This document shows, piece by piece, positions 1 to 10,799 of a stretch of 64,000 nt of DNA (positions are counted from its first letter, which is position 1; each line of letters begins with the position of its first letter). The notes under the pieces are model-generated. The model saw nothing but the letters and a program-made list of their open reading frames with translations, had not been told where the DNA came from and did no database searches. The DNA lies in the NCBI RefSeq assembly GCF_029633865.1, contig NC_079212.1:103622973-103686972 (forward strand), written 5' to 3'. This DNA is from Lampris incognitus (Eukaryota > Chordata > Actinopteri > Lampriformes > Lampridae). The position numbers and the translations under genes were made by a program.

Positions 1-44
1 TAACATAATGGGAGAGACTTTGTCCGAGTATGCTTTATAGAACT

Positions 45-1502
45 CTATGCATACCCGTCCGGTCCGGCAGCCTTCCCATTAGGGAAAAAGTGTATTGCTT
101 CTGTAACTTCCTCTAAAGTTATATCTGCATTTAATTCACTTTGCGCCGAGGTACACAGTTTAGGTAGGCGTAGAGCGCTGAGAAAGTCTGAAATCCGCGC
201 TGTATCAGCAGTGATTCTCGAGGTGTAGAGATTCTCATAGAATTCACGGAAACACTCGATCTGTTTAGGGTCTGTGGATATAGAGCCCGTTTTGGTTTTA
301 ATTTTATTAATCATTCGTTTGGCCTGAATACCCCTAAGTTGTCGCGTTAATAGTTTATCCAGCTTGTCGCTCATCTCAAAGTGTTTTTGTTTCAATTTCA
401 ATAACATTTTGCTGACCTGGTCGGAGAGAATAGAGTTATATTTGAATTTTAGTTTCATTATGTCATTAAGTGTGGAGGGTGAAGCTGACGATCTATATTC
501 ATTCTCAAGTGCTGAAAGCTTAACAGAAATTTCTGACATTTCTTTCAATCTGTCCTTTTTCAACTTGGCCTCATAAGCGATAATATGGCCACGTACGACA
601 GCCTTAAGGGCTTCCCACAAAGTGGAGTCGTTTATATCAAGAGTGTCGTTCTCAGCCAAGTAGGCTGTGATTAAGTTCAAAATTTGTAGTCGGAATTGTT
701 CATCATTAAGTAAGAGAGGGTTGAATCGCCAGTTGTATGCGGGCCTAGCCATTTTCATATCAAGTTTAAATTCTACGGGGCTATGGTCTGATATCAAAAT
801 GTTGTGATACTTGGTGGAAATTATGTCCGAGGACAGCTTGGCGTCTATTAGAAAGTAATCGATTCTTGTATAAGATTTATGCACCTGTGAAAAAAAAGAA
901 TAATCTCTACCAGACGGGTGCTGCTGCCTCCAAATATCAAACAGGTTCAATGACCCCATCAGATAATTAAGGGCTATGGTGGAATTAGACGGGGAAATGG
1001 GGCGCGTAGAGCTTCTGTCGGTGAAACAGTCTAATATAGTATTAAAATCTCCACCGGTGATTAGGTGGGTGGTCGATAGATCAGGGATAAGATTAAAAAC
1101 TTTTATAAAAAATCCAGGGTCGTCAAAATTGGGGGCATATATATTCAAGAAGGTGACATGCCGTGATAAAATATTGCCTGTTACTATAAGATAACGACCA
1201 TTCGGGTCAGAGATGGTCGAGACGTGAACAAACGGGACATTCCTGCGAATTAATATGGCGACTCCTCTGGTTTTGGACGAAAAGGTGGACTGAAATACTT
1301 GAGATACCCAGCTACATTTTAACCTCCACTGTTCTGTGTGCTTAATATGCGTTTCTTGTAAAAAGATTATATCCCCAGATAAGGATTTCAAGTGCGAGAA
1401 AACTTTTCCTCTTTTTAGATTGGACCCTAAGCCTTTCACATTCCAACTGAGGAGTATTAGGCTGCCGCCTTGTGGCGAGCCTGTGTAAACTGTTGCAGCC
1501 AT
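45..1502 (-). pseudogene. LINE ORF2 N-terminal part: endonuclease and RT start
   Basis: 485 aa. The EEP endonuclease fold runs through the first ~250 residues: SWNVKGLGS and LQETHI near the N-terminus, GGDFN in the middle, then RIDYFL and SDHSPVEF with the catalytic Asp-His pair. A linker with charged helices follows, then FPNGKAAGPDG, the usual entry to the reverse-transcriptase domain. The frame closes with TAG directly after that motif, whereas a shifted frame continues with IEFYKAYSDKV to the window edge, so a single-base frameshift has broken this copy. The nick-making endonuclease itself looks complete. Confidence 0.8.
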
Positions 1503-1865
1503 AGAGAAACATTATTCAACATTATGCGACGCATCCTCATCAATAATAATACTGTCGGTGCATGAGCAGAGAGAGCAGAAACTCGAACAGAGAAAAACAC
1601 ATAACAAACCCTTCCCCCGCCCACTTCCCCAAACGAAGTAAAGCGCAAATTCCCTCATAAACACTGAGAAACAGCTAAACACAGCAATGAAATAACACTA
1701 ACGTTAACTCTGCAAAAGAGAGTGGCTGGCTATGTATACCTTATCGGTGTAGTTAAGAAGCTCTGTCCACCCTCATGTCCGTAACACTCACATTGCAAAT
1801 TCAAGTTGAGCAAAGCGGGGGATCACAGGCCCCCCGGTATTGGCGAGAATGCAAGTCCCGGTGAT

Positions 1866-2723
1866 TCAACATGGAGACACACTGGCAGCGGTGTTAGACG
1901 CGATGCTGTCTATGAAAGCTTCGGCATCTGCGGGTTTCTGGAATATTTTCTGTTCGTTTCTATGGGTGATGATCAGTCTCGCAGGGAAAAGGAGGCCATG
2001 TTTTATCCCTGCATCTCTCAGCTTCTTCTTCGCTCCGTCAAAGGCTCGGCATTGCTCGGCTACTTCAGGCGAGAAGTCTGGGTACACGTTGATCCGAGCT
2101 CCGTTAAAGGACAGAGGAGATTGTTGGCGGGCAAGCTTCAGGATCTTCTCCTTCTCCGGAAAGTGGTGGATTTTGGCGATCATGGTGCGCAGTCTTGCGG
2201 GCGATGGTTGCACGCCTATGCGGTGCGCCCGGTCCACTTTCAGTCCACCGGGGAAGTTCTGCACTCCCAGGAGTTTAGGTAAGAACCCTGCAACGAACTC
2301 CGTTGGTTTGCTGCCCTCAACTTTCTCTGGTAGACCAGTGATTTTGATGTTCGAGCGTCTTGAACAGCCTTCTAGGTCAATCAGCTTACTCTTCGTGGCT
2401 TTGTTGGTTTCAGTCAGCTCATCATACTGCTTCTCCAGGGCTGCGATACGGGTCTTGTAGTCGGTAGCACATTCCTCCAAGTCAACAATGCGAGTCGAGT
2501 GGTCGGTTAGTGAAGTTTGGACTGCATTTAGTTTAGTGTCTAGCGTATTGAACCTCGCGTTGATGTCCCCTTCTAGTTTCTGGATAGCGGTTAAGATGCT
2601 AGCCAGGGTAGGCTGAGGGCTTGTGGTGTCGCCGGTAGTGCTGGGGTTGCTAGCCATTGCGGTTAAGCTGCTAGCATCGCTGTCGGCGTCAGAAGTGGCT
2701 TTGTCCTCCTCTTCGGGAGACAA
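1866..2723 (-). CDS. LINE ORF1 protein (L1-type RNA-binding)
   Basis: 285 aa, uninterrupted. Acidic Ser/Thr-rich N-terminus, a coiled coil at about residues 45-120 with heptad-like Leu spacing, then SRRSNIKITGLPE, the hallmark start of the L1 ORF1p RRM domain, and a C-terminal domain with KVDRAHRIG and NVYPDFSPEV. L1-type ORF1p forms trimers that coat LINE RNA. It precedes ORF2 with a gap of about 360 nt. Confidence 0.82.
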   Translation of the reverse strand: MSPEEEDKATSDADSDASSLTAMASNPSTTGDTTSPQPTLASILTAIQKLEGDINARFNTLDTKLNAVQTSLTDHSTRIVDLEECATDYKTRIAALEKQYDELTETNKATKSKLIDLEGCSRRSNIKITGLPEKVEGSKPTEFVAGFLPKLLGVQNFPGGLKVDRAHRIGVQPSPARLRTMIAKIHHFPEKEKILKLARQQSPLSFNGARINVYPDFSPEVAEQCRAFDGAKKKLRDAGIKHGLLFPARLIITHRNEQKIFQKPADAEAFIDSIASNTAASVSPC

Positions 2724-2870
2724 TTTTTGGTTCGTTGTCTTATTCTTATTGTTATGTCATCCCTTGTTCATATTATTTGCGGTGTGAGTGTGTTTTATTC
2801 TAAATTTTTAGTGAGGGTTGTGGAGCTTCCCTAAAACGCAGCTACTCCATGCGGTGTTCAGGCCACGCCC

Positions 2871-3224
2871 TCATAAGATATTTCTTTTCTAATGCTGTTT
2901 TAAGATGCTGTAAATATATTTTGCTTAGTCTGGTTAAATGTCCAATGCAGATATTTTTTCTGATTTATAGCTAATGTGTTTTCTGTGTTGTTTAAGGTAA
3001 CATAAAGACAATATCGGTATTTTTCATTGTGACAATCGACAGTACTATATTTTTTCTAATTGTGTACTTTCTTAAAGGGACCGTGCACTAGGTTTCAAAT
3101 TGTTTATAGGGACAATGCAGTGTTTATTGAGAAGCTTGGTGAACATGTAAATATGAAGGTTTTGGAAAATACATTAAAACATTGGACTTGACTGCAGCAA
3201 CATCGTGTCCATGTTTTATTTCGC
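2871..3224. other. AT-rich spacer, no gene seen
   Basis: AT-rich sequence between the LINE and the next repeat. I see no motif, long inverted repeat or coding frame of note. Confidence 0.5.
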
Positions 3225-3460
3225 TCTCTTCCCCCTTACAGGGGCGTAACATTTGGACCTAAAATGGCATTCCCAGGCCAGAATGGACATGTAGTCCCTC
3301 CAGCAAGTTCTGGGTCTACCCTGGAGTCTATTCCCATATGGTCCTCCTGGACCAGTCTGCGATGCTGGAAGTTGGCATGCCCGTCCCCACCTTTGCCTGC
3401 TGCCGAGCCTGCTTTGCACCCTACCCCAATGCTCATCCCCGCGGGTGATGGGTGCACGGG
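3225..3460 (-). mobile_element. remnant of a LINE 3' coding end
   Basis: Reading the minus strand, the segment resembles the tail of fish non-LTR elements in which a gene-end phrase (GACCCAGAACTTGCTGG, GGCCTGGGAATGCC) encodes an RRPRTCWRDY-like peptide before the stop. Frames are broken. Family (Rex1/L2-like) is a guess. Confidence 0.4.
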
Positions 3461-3481
3461 GTGGATATATATATATATATA

Positions 3482-4699
3482 CTCACTGGCCACTTTATTA
3501 GGTACACCTTGCTAGTACCGGGTTGGACCCCCTTTTGCCTTCAGAATTGCCTTAATCCTTCGTGGCATAGATTCAACAAGGTACTGGAAACATTCCTCAG
3601 AGAGTTTGGTCCATATTGACATGATAGCATCACGCAGTTGCTGCAGATTTGTCGGCTGCACATCCATGATGCGAATCTCCCGGTCCACCACATCCCAAAG
3701 GTGCTCTATTGGATTGAGATCTGGTGACTGTGGAGGCCATTTGAGTACAGTGAACTCATTGTCATGTTCAAGAAACCAGTCTGAGATGATTCGAGCTTTA
3801 TAACATGGCGCGATATCCTGCTGGAATAGCCATCAGAAGATGGGACCACTGTGGTCATAAAGGGATGGACATGGTCAGCAACAATACTCAGGTAGGCTGT
3901 GGCGTTGACACGATGCTCAATTGGTACTAAGGGGCCCAAAGTGTGCCAAGAAAATATCCCCCACACCATTACACCACCACCACCAGCCTGAACCATTGAT
4001 ACAAGGCGGGATGGATCCATGCTTTCCTGTTGTTGACGCCAAATTCTGACCCTACCATCCGAATGTCGCAGCAGAAATCGAGACTCATCAGACCAGGCAA
4101 CGTTTTTACAATCTTCTATTGTCCAATTCTGGTGAGCCTGTGCGAATTGTAGCCTCAGTTTCCTGTTCTTAGCTGTCGGGAGTGGCACCCGGTGTGGTCT
4201 TCTGCTGCTGTAGCCCATCTGCCTCAAGGTTCGACATGTTGTGCGTTCAGAGATGCTCTTCTGCATACCTCGGTTGTAATGAGTGGTTATTTGAGTTACT
4301 GTTGCCTTTCTATCAGCTCGAACCAGTCCGGCCATTCTCCTCTGACCTCTGGCATCAACAAGGCATTTTCGCCCACAGAACTGCCGCTCACTGGATATTT
4401 TCTCTTTTTTCGGACCATTCTCTGTAAACCCTAGAGATGGTTGTGCGTGAAAATCCCAGTAGATCAGCAGTTTCTGAAATACTCAGACCAGCCCGTCTGG
4501 CACCAACAACCATGCCACGTTCAAAGTCACTTAAATCACCTTTCTTCCCCATTCTGATGCTCGGTTTGAACTGCGGCAGATCGTCTTGACCATGTCTACA
4601 TGCCTAAATGCATTGAGTTGTTGCCATGTGATTGGCTGATTAGAAATTTGCGTTAACGAGCAGTTGGACAGGTGTGCCTAATAAAGTGGCCGGTGAGTG
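3482..4699 (-). mobile_element. Tc1-like transposon, family 1, copy 1
   Basis: Termini CTCACTGGCCACTTTATTAG and its inverse at the right end, inserted at TA inside a TA microsatellite. The left end lacks two bases found in the other two copies (41876 and 54536). Confidence 0.88.
3512..4552 (-). pseudogene. Tc1 family 1 transposase, frame-shifted
   Basis: Encodes the N-terminal paired-like DNA-binding part (SDFERG) and the DDE domain with [13 protein letters not shown], but frames change at least twice: near 4400 and at about 3820, where the second catalytic Asp motif ([10 protein letters not shown] in copy 3) is scrambled. The third acidic motif [10 protein letters not shown] sits in another frame. 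Not functional. Confidence 0.85.
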
Positions 4700-5115
4700 T
4701 ATATTAGTGGTGGGACTTGATTAAAAAAATTAATCTAATTAATTATGGACTTTGTAATTAATGAATCATAATTAATCACATTTTAATCGCATATCGATAT
4801 TTGACACCAGAAGCAACATTTTTCAATTCAAACAGGTCTTGGTAGATGACTAAATCAATGAATAGACACATACATAGTTTGTTTTGTAAACACAGTAGTT
4901 TTTGTAACCCCTGATCTTCTACCACTGAAAGTGGTCTACAGTCCACAGCAATCCATTTCGCCAGTGAGTTTGTTACTTTATCAGACATGGACTTACTCAT
5001 CTTGGCTTTGAAACCCGTCATCTGGTGGAGAGTCGGTTGGCGACTCTGCTTGGTTGTACTAGGAGCACTAGTGTTAGCGTTAGCTCCGGTGTTCGTACTA
5101 GCTGCAACATGTTTC

Positions 5116-8100
5116 TAGGGCTGCAACTAACGATTATTTTGGTAGTCGACTAGTCTGTCGATTATTTTTTCGATTAGTCGACTAATCTAACGATTATTTC
5201 TTTCACACCCTCCATCTCTGCTTCCTGAGGGCGCGGATCCTCTTCCGGGCTCCAGTGCATGTTTTACCTCACATGCTTAAGTCTGCACACCTGTGAATGT
5301 CGCCCTGTGTCTCTGCCTTAACATAACACGATCCCATAGCGAATTAAAATAATGACCCATGAAACATTTGAATTTGGAACTTGTTTTGGAGCTACTTGTT
5401 TAATCAAATGCATCATCAATCATAATGAAAACTAAATAAATACATTAAATAATACAAATGAAAGTAAATGCATTATCAATCATAATAAAAACAAAGTAAA
5501 TAAATGAAATAATGCAAATTAAAGTGCAAGTCAAAACGTAAAGATAATGTGCAAATAATGTTTTAAAAGTAATTCAAAATAGCAGCCTCTGCCCCAGCAC
5601 CGCGGTTCTGATGGGGCTGTTAACCTGGTCCAGGAGGGGGACGTGGATCCACTCACTAGGCTCCACCATCTCCAACAGGAGGGGAGGATGAGTCAGATCA
5701 GACAGACTTGTAGGTCTTTTGTTTGCTGTGTGTGAGTGAGAGGAGCTGTGTGTGTGTATATGTGTGTCTTAATCTGATCTCATGCAGTTCATAAACGCTT
5801 TAAATTGCAGTGCAGGAACGTGAGCATGTCGACGTGCTCTGGAGTGAGGCTGGCTCTCTTCTTTGAGGCGATGTTCCCAGCTGCTGAGAAGAGACACTCA
5901 GAGGGAGTAGAAGTAGCTGGAATGCACAAAAACGATTTGGCTTGTGATGCAAGGGTTGGATACTTTGCCTCATTCAATTTCCACCAAGACAGGGGACTTT
6001 CTGTCTTTGAGAGGGGCTGCTCTCCGAAGTACATCAGCACTTCATTACTGATCGCTTGGTTGCGTGCATCCTGTTCATCATTGGTCTCACTGTCACTGTC
6101 TGTTGAGTCACATCCAAGCAGTGAATCGAGAGCTGAAACAGACCTATTTGGAGTTCCCTCAGCTGAGTCTGTGGCATCCTTGTCAGCTGATGCTGCTGTG
6201 GCTTCTTCATTCCCACTGGTGTGCTGGTTATTCACAGTACTCCCATCCTTGGACTGTAGGGCCAGAGCTTGTACTTTATTCTGAACAGTAAACCTCTCCT
6301 CTGGTGTCAGGAATTTCAGTTTTCGAAATCGTGGGTCTAGTGCAGCTGCAATGATCTGTTTGCTTGGGTCATCATCTGTGATGGTGACCTCTCTTGACCA
6401 GCGTGCAGTGGTCTCCTCTGAAGCAGCCGCCTGGAAGGCCTGCACAGGAGCTGTATCATAGGCAGTGTGGGTGGACTTCAAAAGCCCTCTGACTAGTGGA
6501 GGCAGGGCGGAGACTGTCACATAGCTTTCACCACTCAAGTAGACAGTGGCACATTCAAAGGCCTGGAGAGCTTTGGCCAGTTCATCTAGCAGGGTCCACT
6601 GATCAGCTTTGAGGTCTAGGTATTGTTTCCCTCTCTGTGTTACTGCCGGGTCAGACAGAGTCGCAGTCAGTGGCCATCTCTGTTCCAGCATGCGAGTCAC
6701 CATATAATAGGTGCTGTTCCACCTGGTAGAGACATCTTGGACAAGTTTGTGTTCCGGGGTCCCCATCTGTTTCTGCTTTGTCTTAAGCTTGCTTGAAGCC
6801 AGTTCGCTCCTTTTAAAGTGCTCGACGAGACACCTCGCTGCTCCCAGTGCTTTACTGATCTGAGGGTGTTTCAGTGCACGATTGATCACCAACTGTAAAG
6901 TGTGGCCTGCACAGCGGATAGACACCCACCCATGTTTTTCCTGCAAGATGTTTGCAGCCAGTACGACATTGGAGCCATTGTCATGAACAACTGCCACAAT
7001 CTTGCTTGGAGGGATCTCAAACCTTTCCACAGCCTGCTCAATCCATGCAGCAATGTTGGGTCCAGTGTGCCGTTCTTCGAGTGGCATGGTTGTAAGGCAG
7101 AAGCTAGTGAGCTCCCAGTCATCACTTATAAAGTGACAGGTGATGCCAAGATATGCCTCTGTCGCGACACTGGTCCAGGCATCAGTTGTCAGGGCAATCT
7201 TGTTCTTGGTTGCTTTAAGAGCATCTTTAACCTTACCAAAAGTAGCTTCATACTTTCCCTCCATAAGCTTAGTAAAATGAGTTCTGGAAGGTAAGGTGTA
7301 ACCTGGATGGAATGTGGTGACCATCTGCTTAAATCCCCCATCTTCAACCATGGATATTGGTCTCATGTCATTGACGAGCATGTTGAGGATGCTCTCTGTT
7401 AAGACTCCAGCCATTTGAGGGGTGCATGAGCCTCTCTTCAGGATGAACTCATCCACACGCCTTTGCTTAGTACTAAAATAGAAAGAGAACAAAACAGAAA
7501 GCTGTATTAATTATCATCACAAGTTGTAGGCTATGGTATCAGTTTATCTTAGTGTACTGCCTAATACCAATTAAACCATTTAAATGAATAAATATCTTAC
7601 AACTGAATTATTGATATGCTCCAACCCAGTCTAACTAGCTAACGCTACGACAAGCTACAGCTGATTAGAGCGCACTGGGAAAGCTAGTTGACTGTCTAGG
7701 CTACAGACAGCTCACGTTAGCACCGTGTCGTGTTTTTGCAGACTGCAGATTGACTAGCTAAGTAAGATAGCTAGCTAATGTTAGATGGTGCTAACGTTCC
7801 CCGTCTCTGCAGTCTTGCCTGCGCTTTAGCCCAAAAAGTTCAATTTTTTTCAACTGAAAAAAAAGAAACCTAGAGCTCATAGCGTAAGTTACTGCAGAGT
7901 CAGTGAATGTTAGAACTCGTTAACATTTAGCTAACGTTAGCAATCTTAACTTAGCTAGTTAATACTCCAGTCTGCAAAAACACGACACTCGGTGATAAAT
8001 GACGGAGCTAAACAACTCTAAGCTGTAGTGTGCTATGCTGCAAGCTTGGTTCTGTTTAGCTAATGTTACATACAGCTCGTTGGTGGATACGCAGAATCCA

Positions 8101-8680
8101 CATAACTGAAATAGCGTTCGCTTAGCAAGCATCACCCTTGAGACGTTCTGTTTTCCAACATGTAACTTAAGCTAACGTAAACATTACGATACTGTGGCTA
8201 ACTAGCTAAACTTACCCATGATCCGAAGTAGCAATCAACGTGGCTCCAGGGTGCTTGCGTTTCAAATGCTCGTGCATCGCCGTAGTGCTGCTGTGGAATG
8301 CCAATTCGGCTTTGCATATTCTGCATTTAACTGACTTCTTTGGCTTGTCATCTGTGAAATACTCCCAGACTTTTGATAGTCTCGGTCTCGCTGGTTTTTG
8401 CTCTTCATTAGCCTCATTCGCTCTCCTTTCCGCCATCGTTCATACGCTTTCTTCTTCTCTTCGTCGTTCATGCAAAATGCAGTTATATCAGACGATGGAA
8501 GCGATACTGCCCCCAGAAATTCCTATAGGGCATTGCAGTTACAAATTAACATTTGTGCGGTTTTGAATTAACGTTATTGGCTCTGATTGTTTTTATACGA
8601 CGCGTCGAAGCTAAAATTCTGCGTCGACGAGTTTTTATGATCGACGTCGTCGATTATGTCGACTAATCGTTGCAGCCCCA
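5116..8680 (-). mobile_element. complete hAT transposon with 8-bp target duplication
   Basis: 3,565 bp. Left end TAGGGCTGCAACTAACGATT, right end inverse GTTGCAGCCCCA. Perfect 8-bp duplication CATGTTTC at 5108-5115 and 8681-8688. Carries a two-exon transposase gene without internal stops. It landed inside the BED-finger coding region of an older hAT. Confidence 0.9.
5789..8436 (-). CDS. hAT transposase with BED zinc finger (two exons, uninterrupted)
   Basis: Exon 1 is 8216-8436, exon 2 is 5789-7472; donor GTAAG and acceptor CTATTTTAG join in phase (split Gly codon). The product is 634 aa, a normal length. BED finger: VWEYF at 23-27 with Cys38, Cys41, His57 and His62. RNase-H-like core: TDAWTS with Asp about 171, VHDNGSN with Asp about 238, and [10 protein letters not shown]-terminal hAT dimerisation region from about 572: [30 protein letters not shown]. 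hAT transposases cut and paste elements with 8-bp duplications. Nothing visible is broken, so the copy may be recently active; the intron model is inferred. Confidence 0.85.
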
Positions 8681-9084
8681 CATGTTTCGCATTTAGGTGG
8701 TACTGGAGGCTTGAATAACTGCGGTGGAATGCAAACTCTTTGTTGCAGAGTCTGCACACAACAGTGCTCTTATCTAGGCTTCCATCTGACCGTTTTTTAA
8801 ACGTAAATGTCCCATCCACAGAGCTAAGCAACGCGGTGTCCTCCTTGTCGTCTATCACATCTGTTGTTAGCATACTAACTTGTTAGCCTAACCTACTCCG
8901 CCTTCCGCTTGACTGACGTCACTCGGTGCATCAGTATAATCCGTATGCAGGAAACGAGTGCACTGAGAAGCGTTCCGTGTTGACTGGAGTGTAAAAATAA
9001 AATGCGATAAAATGCGTTAATTCTTTTTAACGCCGTTATTTTTCCTATAATTAATTATCGAATTAACGTGTTAAAGTCCCAGCC

Positions 9085-9087
<3 letters not shown>

Positions 9088-9150
<63 letters not shown>
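9088..9150. repeat. (TA)n microsatellite between transposons
   Basis: About 31 TA units separate the old hAT from the next Tc1. Further TA runs border the neighbouring elements at 3465-3481 and 10764-10796. Confidence 0.97.
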
Positions 9151-9153
<3 letters not shown>

Positions 9154-10760
9154 TACCGTTCAAAAGTTTGGGATCACCCAAACAATTTTGTGTTTTCCAT
9201 GAAAAGTCCACTTATTCACCACCATATGTTGTGAAATGAATAGAAAATAGAGTCAAGACATTGACAAGGTTAGAAATAATGATTTGTATTTGAAATAAGA
9301 TTTTTTTTACATCAAACTTTGCTTTCGTCAAAGAATCCTCCATTTGCAGCAATTACAGCATTGCAGACCTTTGGCATTCTAGCTGTTAATTTGTTGAGAA
9401 TCTGGAGAAATTGCACCCCACGCTTCCAGAAGCAGCTCCCACAAGTTGGATTGGTTGGATGGGCACTTCTTGCGTACCATACGGTCAAGCTGCTCCCACA
9501 ACAGCTCAATGGGGTTCAGATCTGGTGACTGCGCTGGCCACTCCATTACCGATAGAATACCAGCTGCCTGCTTCTGCTCTAAATAGTTCTTGCACAATTT
9601 GGAGGTGTGTTTAGGGTCATTGTCCTGTTGTAGGATGAAATTGGCTCCAATCAAGCGCTGTCCACTGGGTATGGCATGGCGTTGCAAAATGGAGTGATAG
9701 CCTTCCTTATTCAGAATCCCTTTTACCCTGTACAAATCTCCCACCTTACCAGCACCAAAGCAACCCCAGACCATCACATTACCTCCACCATGCTTAACAG
9801 ATGGCGTCAGGCATTCTTCCAGCATCTTTTCATTTGTTCTGCGTCTCACAAACGTTCTTCTTTGTGATCCAAACACCTCAAACTTGGATTCATCCGTCCA
9901 CAACACTTTTTTCCAGTCTTCCTCTGTCCAATGTCTGTGTTCTTTTGCCCATCTTAATCTTTTTCTTTTATTGGTCAGTCTCAGATATGGCTTTTTCTTT
10001 GCCACTCTGCCCTGAAGCCCAGAATCCCGCAGCCGCCTCTTCACTGTAGATGTTGACACTGGTGTTTTGCGGGTACTATTTAATGAAGATGCCAGTTGGG
10101 GACCTGTGAGGCGTCTGTTTCTCAAACTAGAGACTCTAATGTACTTATCTTCTTGCTCAGTTGTGCAACGCGGCCTCCCACTTCTTTTTCTACTCTGGTT
10201 AGAGCCTGTTTGTGCTGTCCTCTGAAGGGAGTAGTACACACCGGTGTAGGAAATCTTCAATTTCTTAGCAATTTCTCGCATGGAATAGCCTTCATTTCTA
10301 AGAACAAGAATAGACTGTCGAGTTTCAGATGAAAGTTCTCTTTTTCTGGCCATTTTGAGCGTTTAATTGACCCCACAAATGTGATGCTCCAGAAACTCAA
10401 TCTGCTCAAAGGAAGGTCAGTTTTGTAGCTTCTGTAACGAGCTAAACTGTTTTCAGATGTGTGAACATGATTGCACAAGGGTTTTCTAATCATCAATTAG
10501 CCTTCTGAGCCAATGAGCAAACACATTGTACCATTAGAACACTGGAGTGATAGTTGCTTGAAATGGGCCTCTATACACCTATGTAGATATTGCACCAAAA
10601 ACCAGACATTTGCAGCTAGAATAGTCATTTACCACATTAGCAATGTATAGTGTATTTCTTTAAAGTTAAGACTAGTTTAAAGTTATCTTCATTGAACAGT
10701 ACAGTGCTTTTCCTTCAAAAATATGGACATTTCAATGTGATCCCAAACTTTTGAACGGTA

Positions 10761-10763
<3 letters not shown>
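9151..10763 (-). mobile_element. Tc1-like transposon, family 2
   Basis: 1,613 bp. Ends CACTACCGTTCAAAAGTTTG and its inverse, each next to TA. This terminus is widespread in fish Tc1 elements. Confidence 0.9.
9312..10353 (-). pseudogene. Tc1 family 2 transposase, one late frameshift
   Basis: Open for 324 codons from MARKRELSSETRQS. N-terminal helix-turn-helix (EGYSMREIAKKLKIS), GRPR hinge, then the DD34E triad: LWTDESKF, LQQDNDPKHTS and [11 protein letters not shown]. Near 9400 the frame shifts; the true C-terminus (KVCNAVIAANGGFFDESKV) is in another frame down to 9312. The catalytic core is intact, but the last ~30 residues are lost from the open frame. Confidence 0.88.

Positions 10764-10799
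<36 letters not shown>

Larger units (their letters stand above)
1..2870 (-). mobile_element. L1-like LINE, 5' part (cut by window edge)
   Basis: Two ORFs in LINE order on the minus strand: ORF1 (1866-2723) then ORF2 (stop at 45, start near 1502). The ORF1 type (coiled coil plus RRM) and an apurinic-type endonuclease at the ORF2 N-terminus place it in the L1/Tx1 group. The RT body lies beyond the left edge. The exact 5' boundary near 2870 is not certain. Confidence 0.8.
4705..9087 (-). mobile_element. old hAT-like element, split by a younger hAT
   Basis: Outer termini TAGTGGTGGGACTT (4705) and AAGTCCCAGCCCTA (to 9087) are inverted repeats. Coding remnants (minus) flank the inner insertion: a BED-type finger (VVCRLCNKEFAFHRSYSSL...H) at 8696-8873, and a hAT N-terminal segment (SDKVTNSLAKWIAVDCRPLS) at about 4880-5030. 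Without the inner element it is only about 0.8 kb, so the catalytic core is missing. Flanks are TA repeats, so the target duplication cannot be read. Confidence 0.75.

Noticed and set aside
1806..2460. Plus-strand frames of 158 and 206 codons
   Set aside because: Antisense to LINE ORF1.
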